From NCBI RefSeq assembly GCF_003591035.1, contig NZ_QYUO01000001.1, positions 434,001 to 498,000 of the forward strand: a DNA stretch of 64,000 bases, given 5' to 3'. Under the pieces are notes generated by a model. The model was given only the letters and a program-made list of their open reading frames with translations, made no database searches and was not told the origin of the DNA. This stretch comes from Noviherbaspirillum saxi. Its GTDB lineage: Bacteria; Pseudomonadota; Gammaproteobacteria; Burkholderiales; Burkholderiaceae_D. Below are positions 34,601 to 43,516 of the stretch, piece after piece. The translations under genes were made by a program, and so were the position numbers. Position 1 is the stretch's first letter. Each line of letters starts with the position of its first letter.

Positions 34601-36120
34601 TGTTCGCGTAGTGCGCGCCGGTACTGAATCGCTTCGGCGATATGTGCCTGCCCGATCGTGGCTGCGCCCGCCAAGTCGGCAATCGTGCGTGCGACCTTGA
34701 GCACGCGGTGATACGCGCGCGCCGACCAGTGCAGTCTCGTCATCGCAGTACGCAATATCTGCTCGCCCGCCTCGTCGGGCTTGCAATGCAGATCGATCTC
34801 GGCAGTCGACAATGCATGGTTGCCCTTGCCTTGTCGCTGCAACTGCAGTGCGAAGGCGCGTTCGACGCGTTCCGTGATGCGCTGCGACGGTTCGCCGTCG
34901 GCTTGCTTCAGCAAGTCCTCATGCGGCAACGCGGTGACCTGAATCTGCATGTCGATGCGATCGAGCAGCGGACCGGAAATCTTGTCCTGGTATCGGGCAA
35001 CCTGATCCGGCGTGCAGCGACAGCGATTGGCGGTGTGACCCAGATAACCGCAGGGGCAGGGGTTCATCGCCGCGATCAATTGAAAGCGGGCGGGAAAATC
35101 AGCCTGCTTCGCCGCACGCGAGATCGTGATATGCCCGGACTCTAGCGGTTCACGCAACACTTCCAGCACTTTTCTGTCGAATTCCGGCAGTTCATCGAGA
35201 AACAAGACGCCGCGATGCGCAAGCGAGATTTCACCCGGACGGGGTGAGCTGCCGCCGCCGACCAGCGCCACGCCGGAGGCGGTATGGTGCGGCGCGCGGT
35301 AAGGCCGAGCCTTCCAGCGCGCAATCGAAAAGCCGCTGGTCAGCGATTGCACGGCGGCCGACTCCAGCGCTTCGTCGTCGGTCATCTGCGGCAGGATGCC
35401 GGGGAAGCGCTGCGCCAGCATCGATTTGCCGGTACCCGGCGGGCCGGCCATCAAGACACTATGTCCGCCGGATGCCGCGATTTCCAACGCGCGCTTGGCC
35501 TGCAACTGTCCTTTAACGTCGGCGAAGTCCGGATAAGTCGGACGCGCCGGCGCCGCTTCGGCGCGATGCCGTGCGAGTCGGGCATCGCTGCCGCGCGAAG
35601 CGAAGTGTGCACACACCTGTAACAACGATTCCGCCGGATAGATGGCTGCGTCGGCGACCAGTCCGGCCTCGTCTGCATTGGCGCGCGGCAGGATGAATGC
35701 GCGTTGCTTGCCGGACCTGTCGGCCGCGCGGTGCATCGCATAAGTCATCGCCAGCGCGCCGCGAATCGGCCGCAACTCTCCCGACAGCGAGAGCTCACCC
35801 GCAAATTCATATTTGGCAAGTTCGTCGCCGGGCATCTGTTCGGAGGCAGCCAGGATGCCCAGCGCGATCGGCAGGTCGAAGCGGCCGGACTCCTTGGGCA
35901 GGTCGGCCGGCGCGAGGTTGACGGTGATGCGCCGCGCCGGGAATTCGAAGCGGGCGTTTTGCAAGGCGGCCCTGACCCTGTCCTTCGATTCCTTTACTTC
36001 TGTTTCAGGCAAGCCGACGATCGTGAAAGAGGGTATGCCATTGGCAAGGTGAACTTCGACGGTGACTTCCGGCGCCTGCATGCCGGACAGGGCGCGGCTT
36101 TTCAAGACAGCAAGACTCAT
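34597..36120 (-). CDS. comM: ComM/YifB Mg-chelatase-like AAA+ helicase
   Basis: A 507-residue protein beginning MSLAVLKSRALSGMQAPEVTVEVHL. An N-terminal Lon-like ChlI domain (about residues 1-170) precedes an AAA+ module with Walker A GPPGTGKSMLAQ and Walker B VLFLDELPEF, and a C-terminal Mg-chelatase domain ending EAIQYRRALREH. ComM is a hexameric helicase that drives branch migration during natural transformation. A degraded copy of its 3' end is found at 22307-22369. It is divergent from ubiK in the usual Burkholderiales order. Confidence 0.93.
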   Translation of the reverse strand: MSLAVLKSRALSGMQAPEVTVEVHLANGIPSFTIVGLPETEVKESKDRVRAALQNARFEFPARRITVNLAPADLPKESGRFDLPIALGILAASEQMPGDELAKYEFAGELSLSGELRPIRGALAMTYAMHRAADRSGKQRAFILPRANADEAGLVADAAIYPAESLLQVCAHFASRGSDARLARHRAEAAPARPTYPDFADVKGQLQAKRALEIAASGGHSVLMAGPPGTGKSMLAQRFPGILPQMTDDEALESAAVQSLTSGFSIARWKARPYRAPHHTASGVALVGGGSSPRPGEISLAHRGVLFLDELPEFDRKVLEVLREPLESGHITISRAAKQADFPARFQLIAAMNPCPCGYLGHTANRCRCTPDQVARYQDKISGPLLDRIDMQIQVTALPHEDLLKQADGEPSQRITERVERAFALQLQRQGKGNHALSTAEIDLHCKPDEAGEQILRTAMTRLHWSARAYHRVLKVARTIADLAGAATIGQAHIAEAIQYRRALREH

Positions 36121-36220
36121 TGACCCTCATGGAGCTTTTGTTTTTGGTATTCATACCGATGGCGTGCCGGATGATGGCTCACGCGAGTCACGCCAAGTCT
36201 GCGCAAACCGGCTGCCGGCC

Positions 36221-36463
36221 TTACGGTTTTTTGAGCTGGACTTCCAGTTCGGCTACCCGAGCTTCCAGCGCTTCCAGCTTGGCACGGGTCTTTGCCAATA
36301 CCTGTGCCTGAATATCAAACTCTTCTCGCGTCACCAGATCGAGCTTGGAAAAACCCTGCGTCATCATTGCCTTGACGTTCTTTTCAACGTCCTTCATCGG
36401 TGAATTCTCGATGGCCTGGTTGATCTTGCTTTGCAGATCATTAAAAAAATCGTTCTTGTTCAT
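36221..36463 (-). CDS. ubiK: UbiK (BMFP) accessory factor for ubiquinone synthesis
   Basis: An 80-residue helical protein. MNKNDFFNDLQSKINQAI starts the membrane fusogenic BMFP domain (YqiC/UbiK) and the C-terminal half EFDIQAQVLAKTRAKLEALE is a trimeric coiled coil. UbiK supports the Ubi complex in aerobic ubiquinone synthesis. The open frame begins nine codons earlier, at 36490; the ATG at 36463 matches the family. The gene lies on the minus strand between comM and the divergent porin-glnK-amtB operon. Confidence 0.88.
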   Translation of the reverse strand: MNKNDFFNDLQSKINQAIENSPMKDVEKNVKAMMTQGFSKLDLVTREEFDIQAQVLAKTRAKLEALEARVAELEVQLKKP

Positions 36464-36624
36464 GGTCAATCTTCTTTCAAAAATTCGCACTTGCTTGGTG
36501 CGTACCGTTTCGGTGCGCCTCAGCGTGGTGCGATATGTTGGTGCACGTCGCCAAACCCAGTGCGTTTACTTGCCGAAGCTCCATAAAATGGAAAGTTTGA
36601 TAACGCAATTGTGGCATGAAAACG

Positions 36625-36641
36625 GTGGCATGAGTTCTGCT
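36625..36641 (+). promoter_or_regulatory. Sigma54 (-24/-12) promoter of the porin-glnK-amtB operon
   Basis: TGGCATGAGTTCTGCT has GG (36627-36628) and GC (36639-36640) separated by exactly ten bases, as required for sigma54, and TGGCA fits the -24 consensus fully. Transcription would start near 36652, 48 bases before the porin ATG. Further upstream (36495-36550) are several GGTGC half-sites that could bind NtrC. Sigma54/NtrC control of glnK-amtB is established in many Proteobacteria. Confidence 0.72.
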
Positions 36642-36699
36642 AAGTAGTTGGGGAAATGCAATGCCACGAATTTTTCTTCACCTACAAAAAGGGAACGAC

Positions 36700-37452
36700 A
36701 TGAAAAAAATGATTCTTGCTGCCGCGGTCTTCGCTGCTTGTGCGACGTCTGCCTCGGCACAGCAAGCCGCCCCGGCAGCTTCCGATCATACCTTTACCGG
36801 TAACCTGACTCTCGCAACGGATTATCGTTTCCGCGGCATTTCCCAGACTTTCGGCAAGCCGGCAATCCAGGGCGGTTTCGACTATGCGCACAGCAGCGGT
36901 TTCTATGTCGGTAACTGGAATTCCAATGTCAGCGGCAACCAATATCCCGATGGCGCCAGCATTGAGATGGACCTGTACGGCGGCTACAAGTTTGAAGTCA
37001 TGCCGGACCTGACCGCCGATATCGGCTTGCTGAAATACTACTATCCCGGCGTTCGTATCGGCGGTATCAAGGCCGATGCGCTGGAGCTCTACGTCGGCGC
37101 GACCTACAAGTGGTTCTCGGCGAAGTATAGCCATGCAGTCAGCGACGAATACTTCGGCTTCACCAATGCCGATGGTTCCTATTATCTGGACCTGAACGCC
37201 AACTTTGAAGTCGCCGACAAGACTACGCTGGGCTTCCACGTCGGTCGCCAGAAGTTCAAGAACTCCGGCGCGTTCAACTATACCGACTACAAGCTTGGCG
37301 TCGCACGCGACGTCGGCTTTGCCACAGTCGGCCTGGCCCTGGTCGGTTCCAATGCCGATTCCGCTGTGTATACCGTTTCCAACACCAGCGGCACCAAGCG
37401 GAAAGACGTGAGCAAGAATACCGTCGTGCTGTCGCTCTCCAAGACTTTCTAA
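36700..37452 (+). CDS. TorF-family (Gcw_chp) putative porin
   Basis: A 250-residue outer-membrane beta-barrel protein. Residues 1-21 form a signal peptide (MKKMILAAAVFAACATSASA). FTGNLTLATDYRFRGISQTF is the opening of the Gcw_chp/TorF family, and alternating strands run to a C-terminal Phe (VVLSLSKTF), typical for barrel insertion. It may help ammonium or other small nutrients cross the outer membrane when nitrogen is short, since it is the first gene of the sigma54-type operon with glnK and amtB. The frame extends 13 codons upstream; the ATG at 36700 gives a proper signal peptide. Confidence 0.88.
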   Translation: MKKMILAAAVFAACATSASAQQAAPAASDHTFTGNLTLATDYRFRGISQTFGKPAIQGGFDYAHSSGFYVGNWNSNVSGNQYPDGASIEMDLYGGYKFEVMPDLTADIGLLKYYYPGVRIGGIKADALELYVGATYKWFSAKYSHAVSDEYFGFTNADGSYYLDLNANFEVADKTTLGFHVGRQKFKNSGAFNYTDYKLGVARDVGFATVGLALVGSNADSAVYTVSNTSGTKRKDVSKNTVVLSLSKTF

Positions 37453-37461
37453 ATCTCTTAG

Positions 37462-37809
<348 letters not shown>

Positions 37810-37819
37810 GGAGATTTTG

Positions 37820-39364
37820 ATGAAAAAATTAATTGCAAGCTTCCTGGCGACCAGCACGCTGCTGTTCGCGGTCGGCTTTGCGCAGCCAACGCTGGCTGCA
37901 GACGCCCCCGCGGCAACGTCCGAACCGATCGTGCTGGCGCAGGCAACTGCCCCGGCCGCCGATGCCGCAGCGCCGGCAGCAGCAGCTCCGGCTGCGACCG
38001 CACCCGCCGCCGCAGCAACACCGGCCGAAGCGGCAGCACCGGCCGCCGCACCCGTCCCTAACAAGGGCGACACCGCATGGATGATGATGGCCACCGTACT
38101 GGTCATCCTGATGACGATTCCTGGCCTCGCCCTGTTCTACGGCGGCCTGGTGCGCACCAAGAACATGCTGTCGATCCTGATGCAGGTGTTCATGATCTTC
38201 TCGATGATCGTGGTGTTGTGGGCCATTTACGGCTACTCGCTCGCGTTCACGGAAGGCGGCAGCTTCATCGGTTCGTTCGATCGCCTGTTCCTGAAAGGCA
38301 TCACGCCGGAATCGGTCGCCGCGACCTTCAGCAAGGGCATCGTGATTCCCGAGTTTGTGTTCGTCGCGTTCCAGGCAACCTTTGCAGCGATCACTTGCGG
38401 CCTGATCGTCGGCGCATTCGCCGAACGCATCAAGTTCTCGGCTGCGCTGCTGTTCATCGTACTGTGGTTCACCTTCTCCTACCTGCCGATTGCGCACATG
38501 GTCTGGTTCTGGCCTGGTCCGGATGCCTATGTCGACGCAGCCGCTGCCGAAAAGGCGACAGCTGTTTCCGGCTGGCTGTTCCAGAAGGGCGCGCTTGACT
38601 TCGCTGGCGGTACTGTGGTCCACATCAATGCCGCGATCGCCGGTCTGGTCGGTGCTTATGTGATCGGCAAGCGTATCGGCTACGGCAAGGAATCGATGGC
38701 ACCGCACTCGCTGACGCTGACCATGGTCGGTGCATCGATGCTGTGGGTCGGCTGGTTCGGTTTCAACGCCGGTTCGGCGCTCGAAGCAGGCGGCACCGCT
38801 GCGCTCGCACTGGTCAATACCTTGCTGGCAACAGCTGCGGCAACCCTGTCCTGGAGCTTCGGCGAATGGATGGGCAAGGGCAAGCCTTCGATGCTGGGTG
38901 CGGCTTCGGGGGCGGTTGCAGGTCTGGTCGCGATTACTCCCGCAGCCGGCTTCGTCGGCGTCATGGGTGGCCTGGTAATCGGCCTGCTGTCCGGTATCAT
39001 CTGCCTGTGGGGTGTCAATGGCCTCAAGCGCATGCTGGGTGCGGATGACTCGCTTGACGTGTTCGGCGTGCACGGCGTCGGCGGTATCCTCGGCGCGCTG
39101 CTGACCGGCGTATTCGCGGCTCCTTCGCTGGGCGGCACAGGCATCTATGACTACGTTGCCAACAAGGTTGCCGCAGAGTACTCGATCGCAGGCCAAGTCT
39201 GGATCCAGTTCCAGGGCGTGCTGACCACGGTGATCTGGTCTGGCGTTGTGGCCTTCATCGCCTACAAGGTGGTTGACCTGATCGTCGGTCTGCGTGTGCC
39301 GGAAGAAGAAGAGCGCGAAGGCCTCGACATCTCCAGCCACGGCGAATCGGCTTACCACTCGTAA
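37820..39364 (+). CDS. amtB: Ammonium transporter AmtB with Ala/Pro-rich N-terminal segment
   Basis: A 514-residue ammonium channel. A signal peptide (residues about 1-27) is followed by an unusual low-complexity stretch of about 50 residues made mainly of Ala and Pro, placed before the first transmembrane helix (WMMMATVLVILMTIPGLALFYGG). Eleven helices follow. The twin histidines of the pore lie in LPIAHMVWFWPG and DVFGVHGVGGILG. It is gated by GlnK, coded just upstream. The amtB transcript terminator downstream has been split by an IS4-family element. Confidence 0.95.
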   Translation: MKKLIASFLATSTLLFAVGFAQPTLAADAPAATSEPIVLAQATAPAADAAAPAAAAPAATAPAAAATPAEAAAPAAAPVPNKGDTAWMMMATVLVILMTIPGLALFYGGLVRTKNMLSILMQVFMIFSMIVVLWAIYGYSLAFTEGGSFIGSFDRLFLKGITPESVAATFSKGIVIPEFVFVAFQATFAAITCGLIVGAFAERIKFSAALLFIVLWFTFSYLPIAHMVWFWPGPDAYVDAAAAEKATAVSGWLFQKGALDFAGGTVVHINAAIAGLVGAYVIGKRIGYGKESMAPHSLTLTMVGASMLWVGWFGFNAGSALEAGGTAALALVNTLLATAAATLSWSFGEWMGKGKPSMLGAASGAVAGLVAITPAAGFVGVMGGLVIGLLSGIICLWGVNGLKRMLGADDSLDVFGVHGVGGILGALLTGVFAAPSLGGTGIYDYVANKVAAEYSIAGQVWIQFQGVLTTVIWSGVVAFIAYKVVDLIVGLRVPEEEEREGLDISSHGESAYHS

Positions 39365-39411
39365 TAGCCATACGGCAGCACTCATTTCCCCGCTTGCGTC
39401 AGCAAGCCTTG

Positions 39412-39429
39412 AAAGCGCCTCTTCGGAGG
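39412..39429 (+). terminator. Left half of the split amtB terminator, with target duplication
   Basis: The sequence AAAGCG followed by CCTCTTCGGAGG (39418-39429) is the left half of an intrinsic terminator whose right half, CGC and a T-run, is now at 40868 onward. Joined, they give stem GCGCCTC, loop TTCG and stem GAGGCGC followed by T8. The 12-bp CCTCTTCGGAGG is the target duplication and occurs again at 40856-40867. Confidence 0.85.
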
Positions 39430-39431
39430 TA

Positions 39432-39464
39432 ATGCCGTTCAGTTAAGAACTGAACGGCATTTTT
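39432..39464 (+). terminator. Terminator hairpin inside the left end of the IS4 element
   Basis: ATGCCGTTCAGTT (39432-39444) and AACTGAACGGCAT (39448-39460) form a perfect 13-bp stem with a 3-base loop, followed by TTTTTG. It overlaps the left terminal repeat. It should stop transcription arriving from amtB before it reaches the transposase gene, and so may also replace the terminator that the insertion split. Confidence 0.75.
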
Positions 39465-39517
39465 GTTTTGGGAAACAGGTTGTAAACCTTGGGCGGTGAT
39501 GTTAACTTTTCGGCTTC

Positions 39518-40846
39518 ATGCTTGCCGACGCCCTGACCCTGCTGCTGGATGCACAAGACGCGCCCGACTGGGCGCGGTTGGGCGCGCATTTACCGTACGA
39601 GTGGATTGCGCAGGCTGTCGCAGAAACCGGCAGGGCCAGCCTCCGACATCGGCGCTTGCCGGCCGAACAGGTCGTGTGGCTGGTCGTCGCGCTGGCCTTG
39701 TATCGCCACCAATCGATTAGCGAGGTGATCGACGCACTCGATCTGGCGCTGCCGGCTGTGCAGGCACCGTTCGTGAGCAAGAGCGCGGTGGCGCAAGCAC
39801 GCCAGCGACTGGGGGAAGCGCCGCTGAAATGGCTGTTCCAGACGTCGGCGCGGGCGTGGAGCAGCCAGGACAAGAATGCTTACCTGTTCAAGGGATTGAG
39901 TCTGTTGGCAATGGACGGGACGACCTTGCGAACAGCGGATAGCCCCGCCAATCGGGAACACTTTGGCGCCCAATCGTATGCCAGTGGCGCGGTGGCGAGC
40001 TACCCGCAAGTGCGCGGGGTAACACTGACGGCTATTCCCACCCACCTGGTGGTCGATGCCGCCTTCGGCCGGTACGATAGCAATGAAATGCTGTACGCAA
40101 AGACGCTGGTGCCGGGCATCCCGGATCATACGCTGACAGTGTTCGACAAGGGCTTTCTGGCCGCGGAAATCCTGTGCGGGCTCACGGCCAACGGACAGAA
40201 CCGGCACTTCCTGATACCGGCCAAAGGCAACACCCAATGGGAAGTGGTCGAAGGCACACCGGAAGATGCGATCGTGCAGATGCGCGTGTCGCCGCAGGCC
40301 CGCAACAAGTCGCCCACGTTGCCCCAATTCTGGCGTGCACGCGCCATTGCAGCAATTGATCCGCAAGGCCGCAAAAAAGTGCTGCTGACCTCGCTGACCG
40401 ACCGCCAACGCTTCAAGGCGAGCGAGATCGTCGCTTGCTACGGCCGCCGCTGGCAGATTGAAACGAGCTATCGTGAACTCAAGCAATCGATGATGGGGAG
40501 GGCACTGACCCTGCGCAGCAAGACCGTAGAAGGCGTCCAGCAAGAGATCTGGGGGGCGCTCACCGCCTACAACCTGATCCGAGTGGAAATTGCGAAAGCC
40601 GCATTGGAAGCCAACTGCGCGCCTACCGAAATCAGTTTCGTGCGCGCATTTCACACGATCCAATATGAACTGCGCTGGGCCGCTGTCACCCGCGCCCAGG
40701 GAAAACTGCCGGCCTTACTGCAGCGGCTGCGCCAGCGTCTCGTCAGCATCCTCAATGAAAAACGACCCGGGCGCCGGTGCGACCGAGTCGTTAAGTCAAC
40801 GCCAAAACGTTATGCCGTTCGGGTGCTCAAGAAAGTCCTTATCTGA
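39518..40846 (+). CDS. IS4-family transposase
   Basis: A 442-residue DDE transposase. The N-terminal IS4 domain (ARLGAHLPYEWIAQAVAETG and later FVSKSAVAQARQRLGE) precedes the catalytic domain with Asp in LLAMDGTTLR, Asp in LTVFDKGFLAAEIL and the Y-R-E-K box around IETSYRELKQSMMGRALTLR. Length and motifs match the transposase of Escherichia coli IS4. No frameshift or stop interrupts it, so the element may be active. No strong ribosome site is seen before the start at 39518, as expected for a weakly expressed transposase. Confidence 0.93.
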   Translation: MLADALTLLLDAQDAPDWARLGAHLPYEWIAQAVAETGRASLRHRRLPAEQVVWLVVALALYRHQSISEVIDALDLALPAVQAPFVSKSAVAQARQRLGEAPLKWLFQTSARAWSSQDKNAYLFKGLSLLAMDGTTLRTADSPANREHFGAQSYASGAVASYPQVRGVTLTAIPTHLVVDAAFGRYDSNEMLYAKTLVPGIPDHTLTVFDKGFLAAEILCGLTANGQNRHFLIPAKGNTQWEVVEGTPEDAIVQMRVSPQARNKSPTLPQFWRARAIAAIDPQGRKKVLLTSLTDRQRFKASEIVACYGRRWQIETSYRELKQSMMGRALTLRSKTVEGVQQEIWGALTAYNLIRVEIAKAALEANCAPTEISFVRAFHTIQYELRWAAVTRAQGKLPALLQRLRQRLVSILNEKRPGRRCDRVVKSTPKRYAVRVLKKVLI

Positions 40847-40855
40847 ACAGCATTA

Positions 40856-41182
40856 CCTCTTCGGAGGCGCTTTTTTTTCGTCGTAACATGCGGGCATGTC
40901 GTCCTGACAAACTGCATCGGCCCGATGATGTTGCAAAGATGGCAAACTTTGTTGCGATATGCGCCCGAATCGTTTGCTGCAAAGCCGCATTGGAGGGCGC
41001 ATCCCACGCAAAACGAGGATTACTATTAGAATCAATACCGCTCCAGCATTGCAATATTCGCAGCGATCAGTTGAAAAGACGCCGTTTGCCCCGACCTTCA
41101 AGCGGTAGCGACGCAGGCGACTGAGGCTGATCCAGGCGATTTGCAAGCGCATCACACATTTGGAAGGTTAAGGAAGGTTAAT
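40856..41182. other. Region between the IS4 element and gshA
   Basis: This 327-base stretch has no gene. It begins with the second copy of the 12-bp target duplication (40856-40867) and the right half of the amtB terminator (CGC and T8). At 40886-40899 ACATGC and GCATGT form a perfect palindrome with a GG centre, a possible operator. The promoter of gshA should lie in the remainder; a GGAAGG ribosome site precedes gshA. Confidence 0.55.
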
Positions 41183-42481
41183 ATGGTTCCGCATCTCGTC
41201 ACGGCCCTCAACGGCCCGCTTCTCGACCTCGAAAAAAAGATCCTTGCCGCGACGCCGGCAATCGAGCGCTGGTTCCGGCTCGAATGGCAGGAACACACGC
41301 CGCCTTTCTACTGTTCGGTCGATTTGCGCAATGCCGGCTTCAAACTCGCACCGGTCGATACCAACCTGTTCCCGGGCGGCTTCAATAATCTGTCGGCGGA
41401 AATGCTGCCGCTGGCAGTGCAAGCCGCAATGGCGGCCATCGAGAAATACTGTCCCGATGCCAAGAACCTGCTGCTGATCCCGGAACGCCACACCCGCAAT
41501 ACCTTCTACCTGCAGAACGTCGCCCGCCTGATCCAGATCTTCCGCCAGACCGGCCTCAATGTACGGCTCGGATCGCTTTCCGACGAGGTCAAGGAGCCGA
41601 CCAATATCGATCTGCCCGACGGCAGCACGCTGACGCTGGAGCCACTGGAGCGTTCGGCCAATGGCCGCCGCGTCGGCTTGAAGAATTTCGATCCTTGCAC
41701 GGTGCTGCTCAACAATGACCTGTCTTCCGGCATTCCGTCGGTGCTCGAAGGTTTGCATGAACAAAATCTGTTGCCGCCGCTGCATGCCGGCTGGGCGGTG
41801 CGCCGCAAGACCAATCACTTCGCCGCCTACGACGAAGTGGTCAAGAAGTTCGCCAAGCTGATCGACGTCGACGGCTGGATGCTCAATCCGTATTTCTCCC
41901 GCTGCGGCGAAATCAACTTCCAGGAACGCACCGGCGAGGAATGCCTGGCGTCGAATGTCGATACCCTGCTGGCCAAGATCCGCAAGAAATACAAGGAATA
42001 CGGCATCAAGGAAACACCGTTCGTGATCGTGAAGGCCGATGCCGGCACCTATGGCATGGGCATCATGACGGTCAAGGATGCGAGCGAGGTGAAAGACCTC
42101 AACCGCAAGCAGCGCAACAAGATGTCGGTCGTCAAGGAAGGCCTGGAAGTGTCCGACGTGATCATCCAGGAAGGCGTGCATACGTTTGAGCACATCAACG
42201 ATGCGGTGGCCGAGCCGGTGGTCTACATGATCGACCGCTATGTGGTCGGCGGCTTCTACCGCGTGCACGCCGAGCGCGGCGTCGATGAAAACCTGAATTC
42301 GCCGGGCGCGCATTTTGTGCCGCTCGCCTTTGCGCAGCAGCATGCCTTGCCCGACCTGCAAGCCAAACCGGGCACTGCGCCGCCGAACCGTTTCTACATG
42401 TATGGCGTGGTGGCACGCATGGCCTTGCTGGCGGCGTCGCTCGAACTCGAAAAAACCGATCCGAACCCGGAAGTCTACTGA
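41183..42481 (+). CDS. gshA: Glutamate-cysteine ligase
   Basis: A 432-residue enzyme of the proteobacterial GshA family that is distinct from Escherichia coli GshA (annotated as a separate type in Burkholderiales). Conserved blocks include PPFYCSVDLRNAGFKLAPVD near residues 35-55, FPGGFNNL and a C-terminal FVIVKADAGTYGMGIMTVKD that resembles an ATP-grasp glycine loop. It joins glutamate and cysteine, the first and limiting step of glutathione synthesis. The start at 41183 follows AAGGTTAA; the frame is open 14 codons further. Its stop overlaps the gshB start. Confidence 0.92.
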   Translation: MVPHLVTALNGPLLDLEKKILAATPAIERWFRLEWQEHTPPFYCSVDLRNAGFKLAPVDTNLFPGGFNNLSAEMLPLAVQAAMAAIEKYCPDAKNLLLIPERHTRNTFYLQNVARLIQIFRQTGLNVRLGSLSDEVKEPTNIDLPDGSTLTLEPLERSANGRRVGLKNFDPCTVLLNNDLSSGIPSVLEGLHEQNLLPPLHAGWAVRRKTNHFAAYDEVVKKFAKLIDVDGWMLNPYFSRCGEINFQERTGEECLASNVDTLLAKIRKKYKEYGIKETPFVIVKADAGTYGMGIMTVKDASEVKDLNRKQRNKMSVVKEGLEVSDVIIQEGVHTFEHINDAVAEPVVYMIDRYVVGGFYRVHAERGVDENLNSPGAHFVPLAFAQQHALPDLQAKPGTAPPNRFYMYGVVARMALLAASLELEKTDPNPEVY

Positions 42482-43416
42482 TGAAATTCGCTTTCCTCGC
42501 CGATCCGCTCGACCACTTCAAGACTTACAAGGACACCACCTATGCGATGATGGTCGAAGCGGCGCGGCGCGGTCATGCGATCTACGCGTTCCAGCAAAAG
42601 GACATGGCGCTCGAAGGCGGCACCGTCACCGCCAACGTGTCGCGCATCACGCTGACCGGCGATCCCGATGACTGGTACCGCGCCGACGCGCCGGAAGCGG
42701 TTCAGCTGACCGCCTTCGACGCGGTCGTGGTGCGCAAGGATCCGCCGTTCAACATGGAGTACATCTACCTGACCTATCTGCTGGAACTGGCGGAGCGGCA
42801 GGGCGCGCGGGTCGTCAACCGGCCGCAGGCAATACGCAGCCACAATGAAAAGCTGGCGATCGCGCAGTTTTCGCAATTCACTTCTCCCACGCTGGTCACC
42901 AGCGATGCGGCCCGACTGCGTGCCTTTCATGCGCAGCACAAGGATGTGATTCTCAAGCCGCTCGACGGCATGGGCGGCACCGGCATTTTCCGCGTGCGCG
43001 AAGATGGCATGAACCTGGGGGCTATCATCGAAACCCTGACCGCCAATGGCGTGCATTCCATCATGGCGCAGCGCTTCATTCCCGACATTGTAAAAGGCGA
43101 CAAGCGGGTGCTGCTGATCGGCGGACAAGTGGTGCCGTTTTGCCTTGCGCGGATTCCGCAAGGCACCGAAGTGCGCGGCAATCTCGCGGCCGGCGGTCTT
43201 GGGGTGGCGCAGCCGATATCCGAGCGCGACCGCGAAATCGGCGAAACGCTTGCACCGGTACTGTTTGAACGCGGCTTATTGCTGGTAGGATTGGATGTCA
43301 TCGGGAATTATTTGACCGAAGTCAATGTGACTAGCCCAACCTGTTTCCAGGAAATCAAGCAACAGACCGGATTCGATGTGGCCGGCATGTTCGTCGATGC
43401 GCTGGAAAAGCAATAA
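42481..43416 (+). CDS. gshB: Glutathione synthetase
   Basis: A 311-residue ATP-grasp ligase. MKFAFLADPLDHFKTYKDTTYAMM is the N-terminal substrate domain; VVVRKDPPFNMEYIYLTYLLEL and ILKPLDGMGGTGIFRV form the ATP-grasp core, and VNVTSPTCFQEI closes the active site. It adds glycine to gamma-glutamylcysteine. The ATG shares one base with the gshA stop, indicating translational coupling. Both steps of glutathione synthesis thus form one operon. Confidence 0.96.
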   Translation: MKFAFLADPLDHFKTYKDTTYAMMVEAARRGHAIYAFQQKDMALEGGTVTANVSRITLTGDPDDWYRADAPEAVQLTAFDAVVVRKDPPFNMEYIYLTYLLELAERQGARVVNRPQAIRSHNEKLAIAQFSQFTSPTLVTSDAARLRAFHAQHKDVILKPLDGMGGTGIFRVREDGMNLGAIIETLTANGVHSIMAQRFIPDIVKGDKRVLLIGGQVVPFCLARIPQGTEVRGNLAAGGLGVAQPISERDREIGETLAPVLFERGLLLVGLDVIGNYLTEVNVTSPTCFQEIKQQTGFDVAGMFVDALEKQ

Positions 43417-43516
43417 GGCGCAAGGCTGAGCAAGGCACAGTTCGGATGAGCCGGTGCTGCGCGCCGGACGATCTGGCGGCCGTCGTCGCGGACATCGATT
43501 TGTTTAAAGAGTAATC

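Larger units (their letters stand above)
39430..40855 (+). mobile_element. IS4-family insertion sequence, intact, 1426 bp
   Basis: The element begins TAATGCCGTTCAG and ends with the inverse of TAATGCTGTTCAG. The terminal repeats match at about 19 of 22 bases and are almost the ends of Escherichia coli IS4 (TAATGCCGATCAG). Its length, 1426 bp, and its transposase length, 442 residues, equal those of IS4. It is flanked by the 12-bp duplication CCTCTTCGGAGG (39418-39429 and 40856-40867); IS4 makes 11-13 bp duplications. It sits in the amtB terminator, in the same direction as amtB. Confidence 0.93.

Noticed and set aside
37829..39385. Minus-strand open frame opposite amtB
   Set aside because: Antisense shadow with abnormal composition rich in His, Asp and Arg; amtB on the plus strand is complete.
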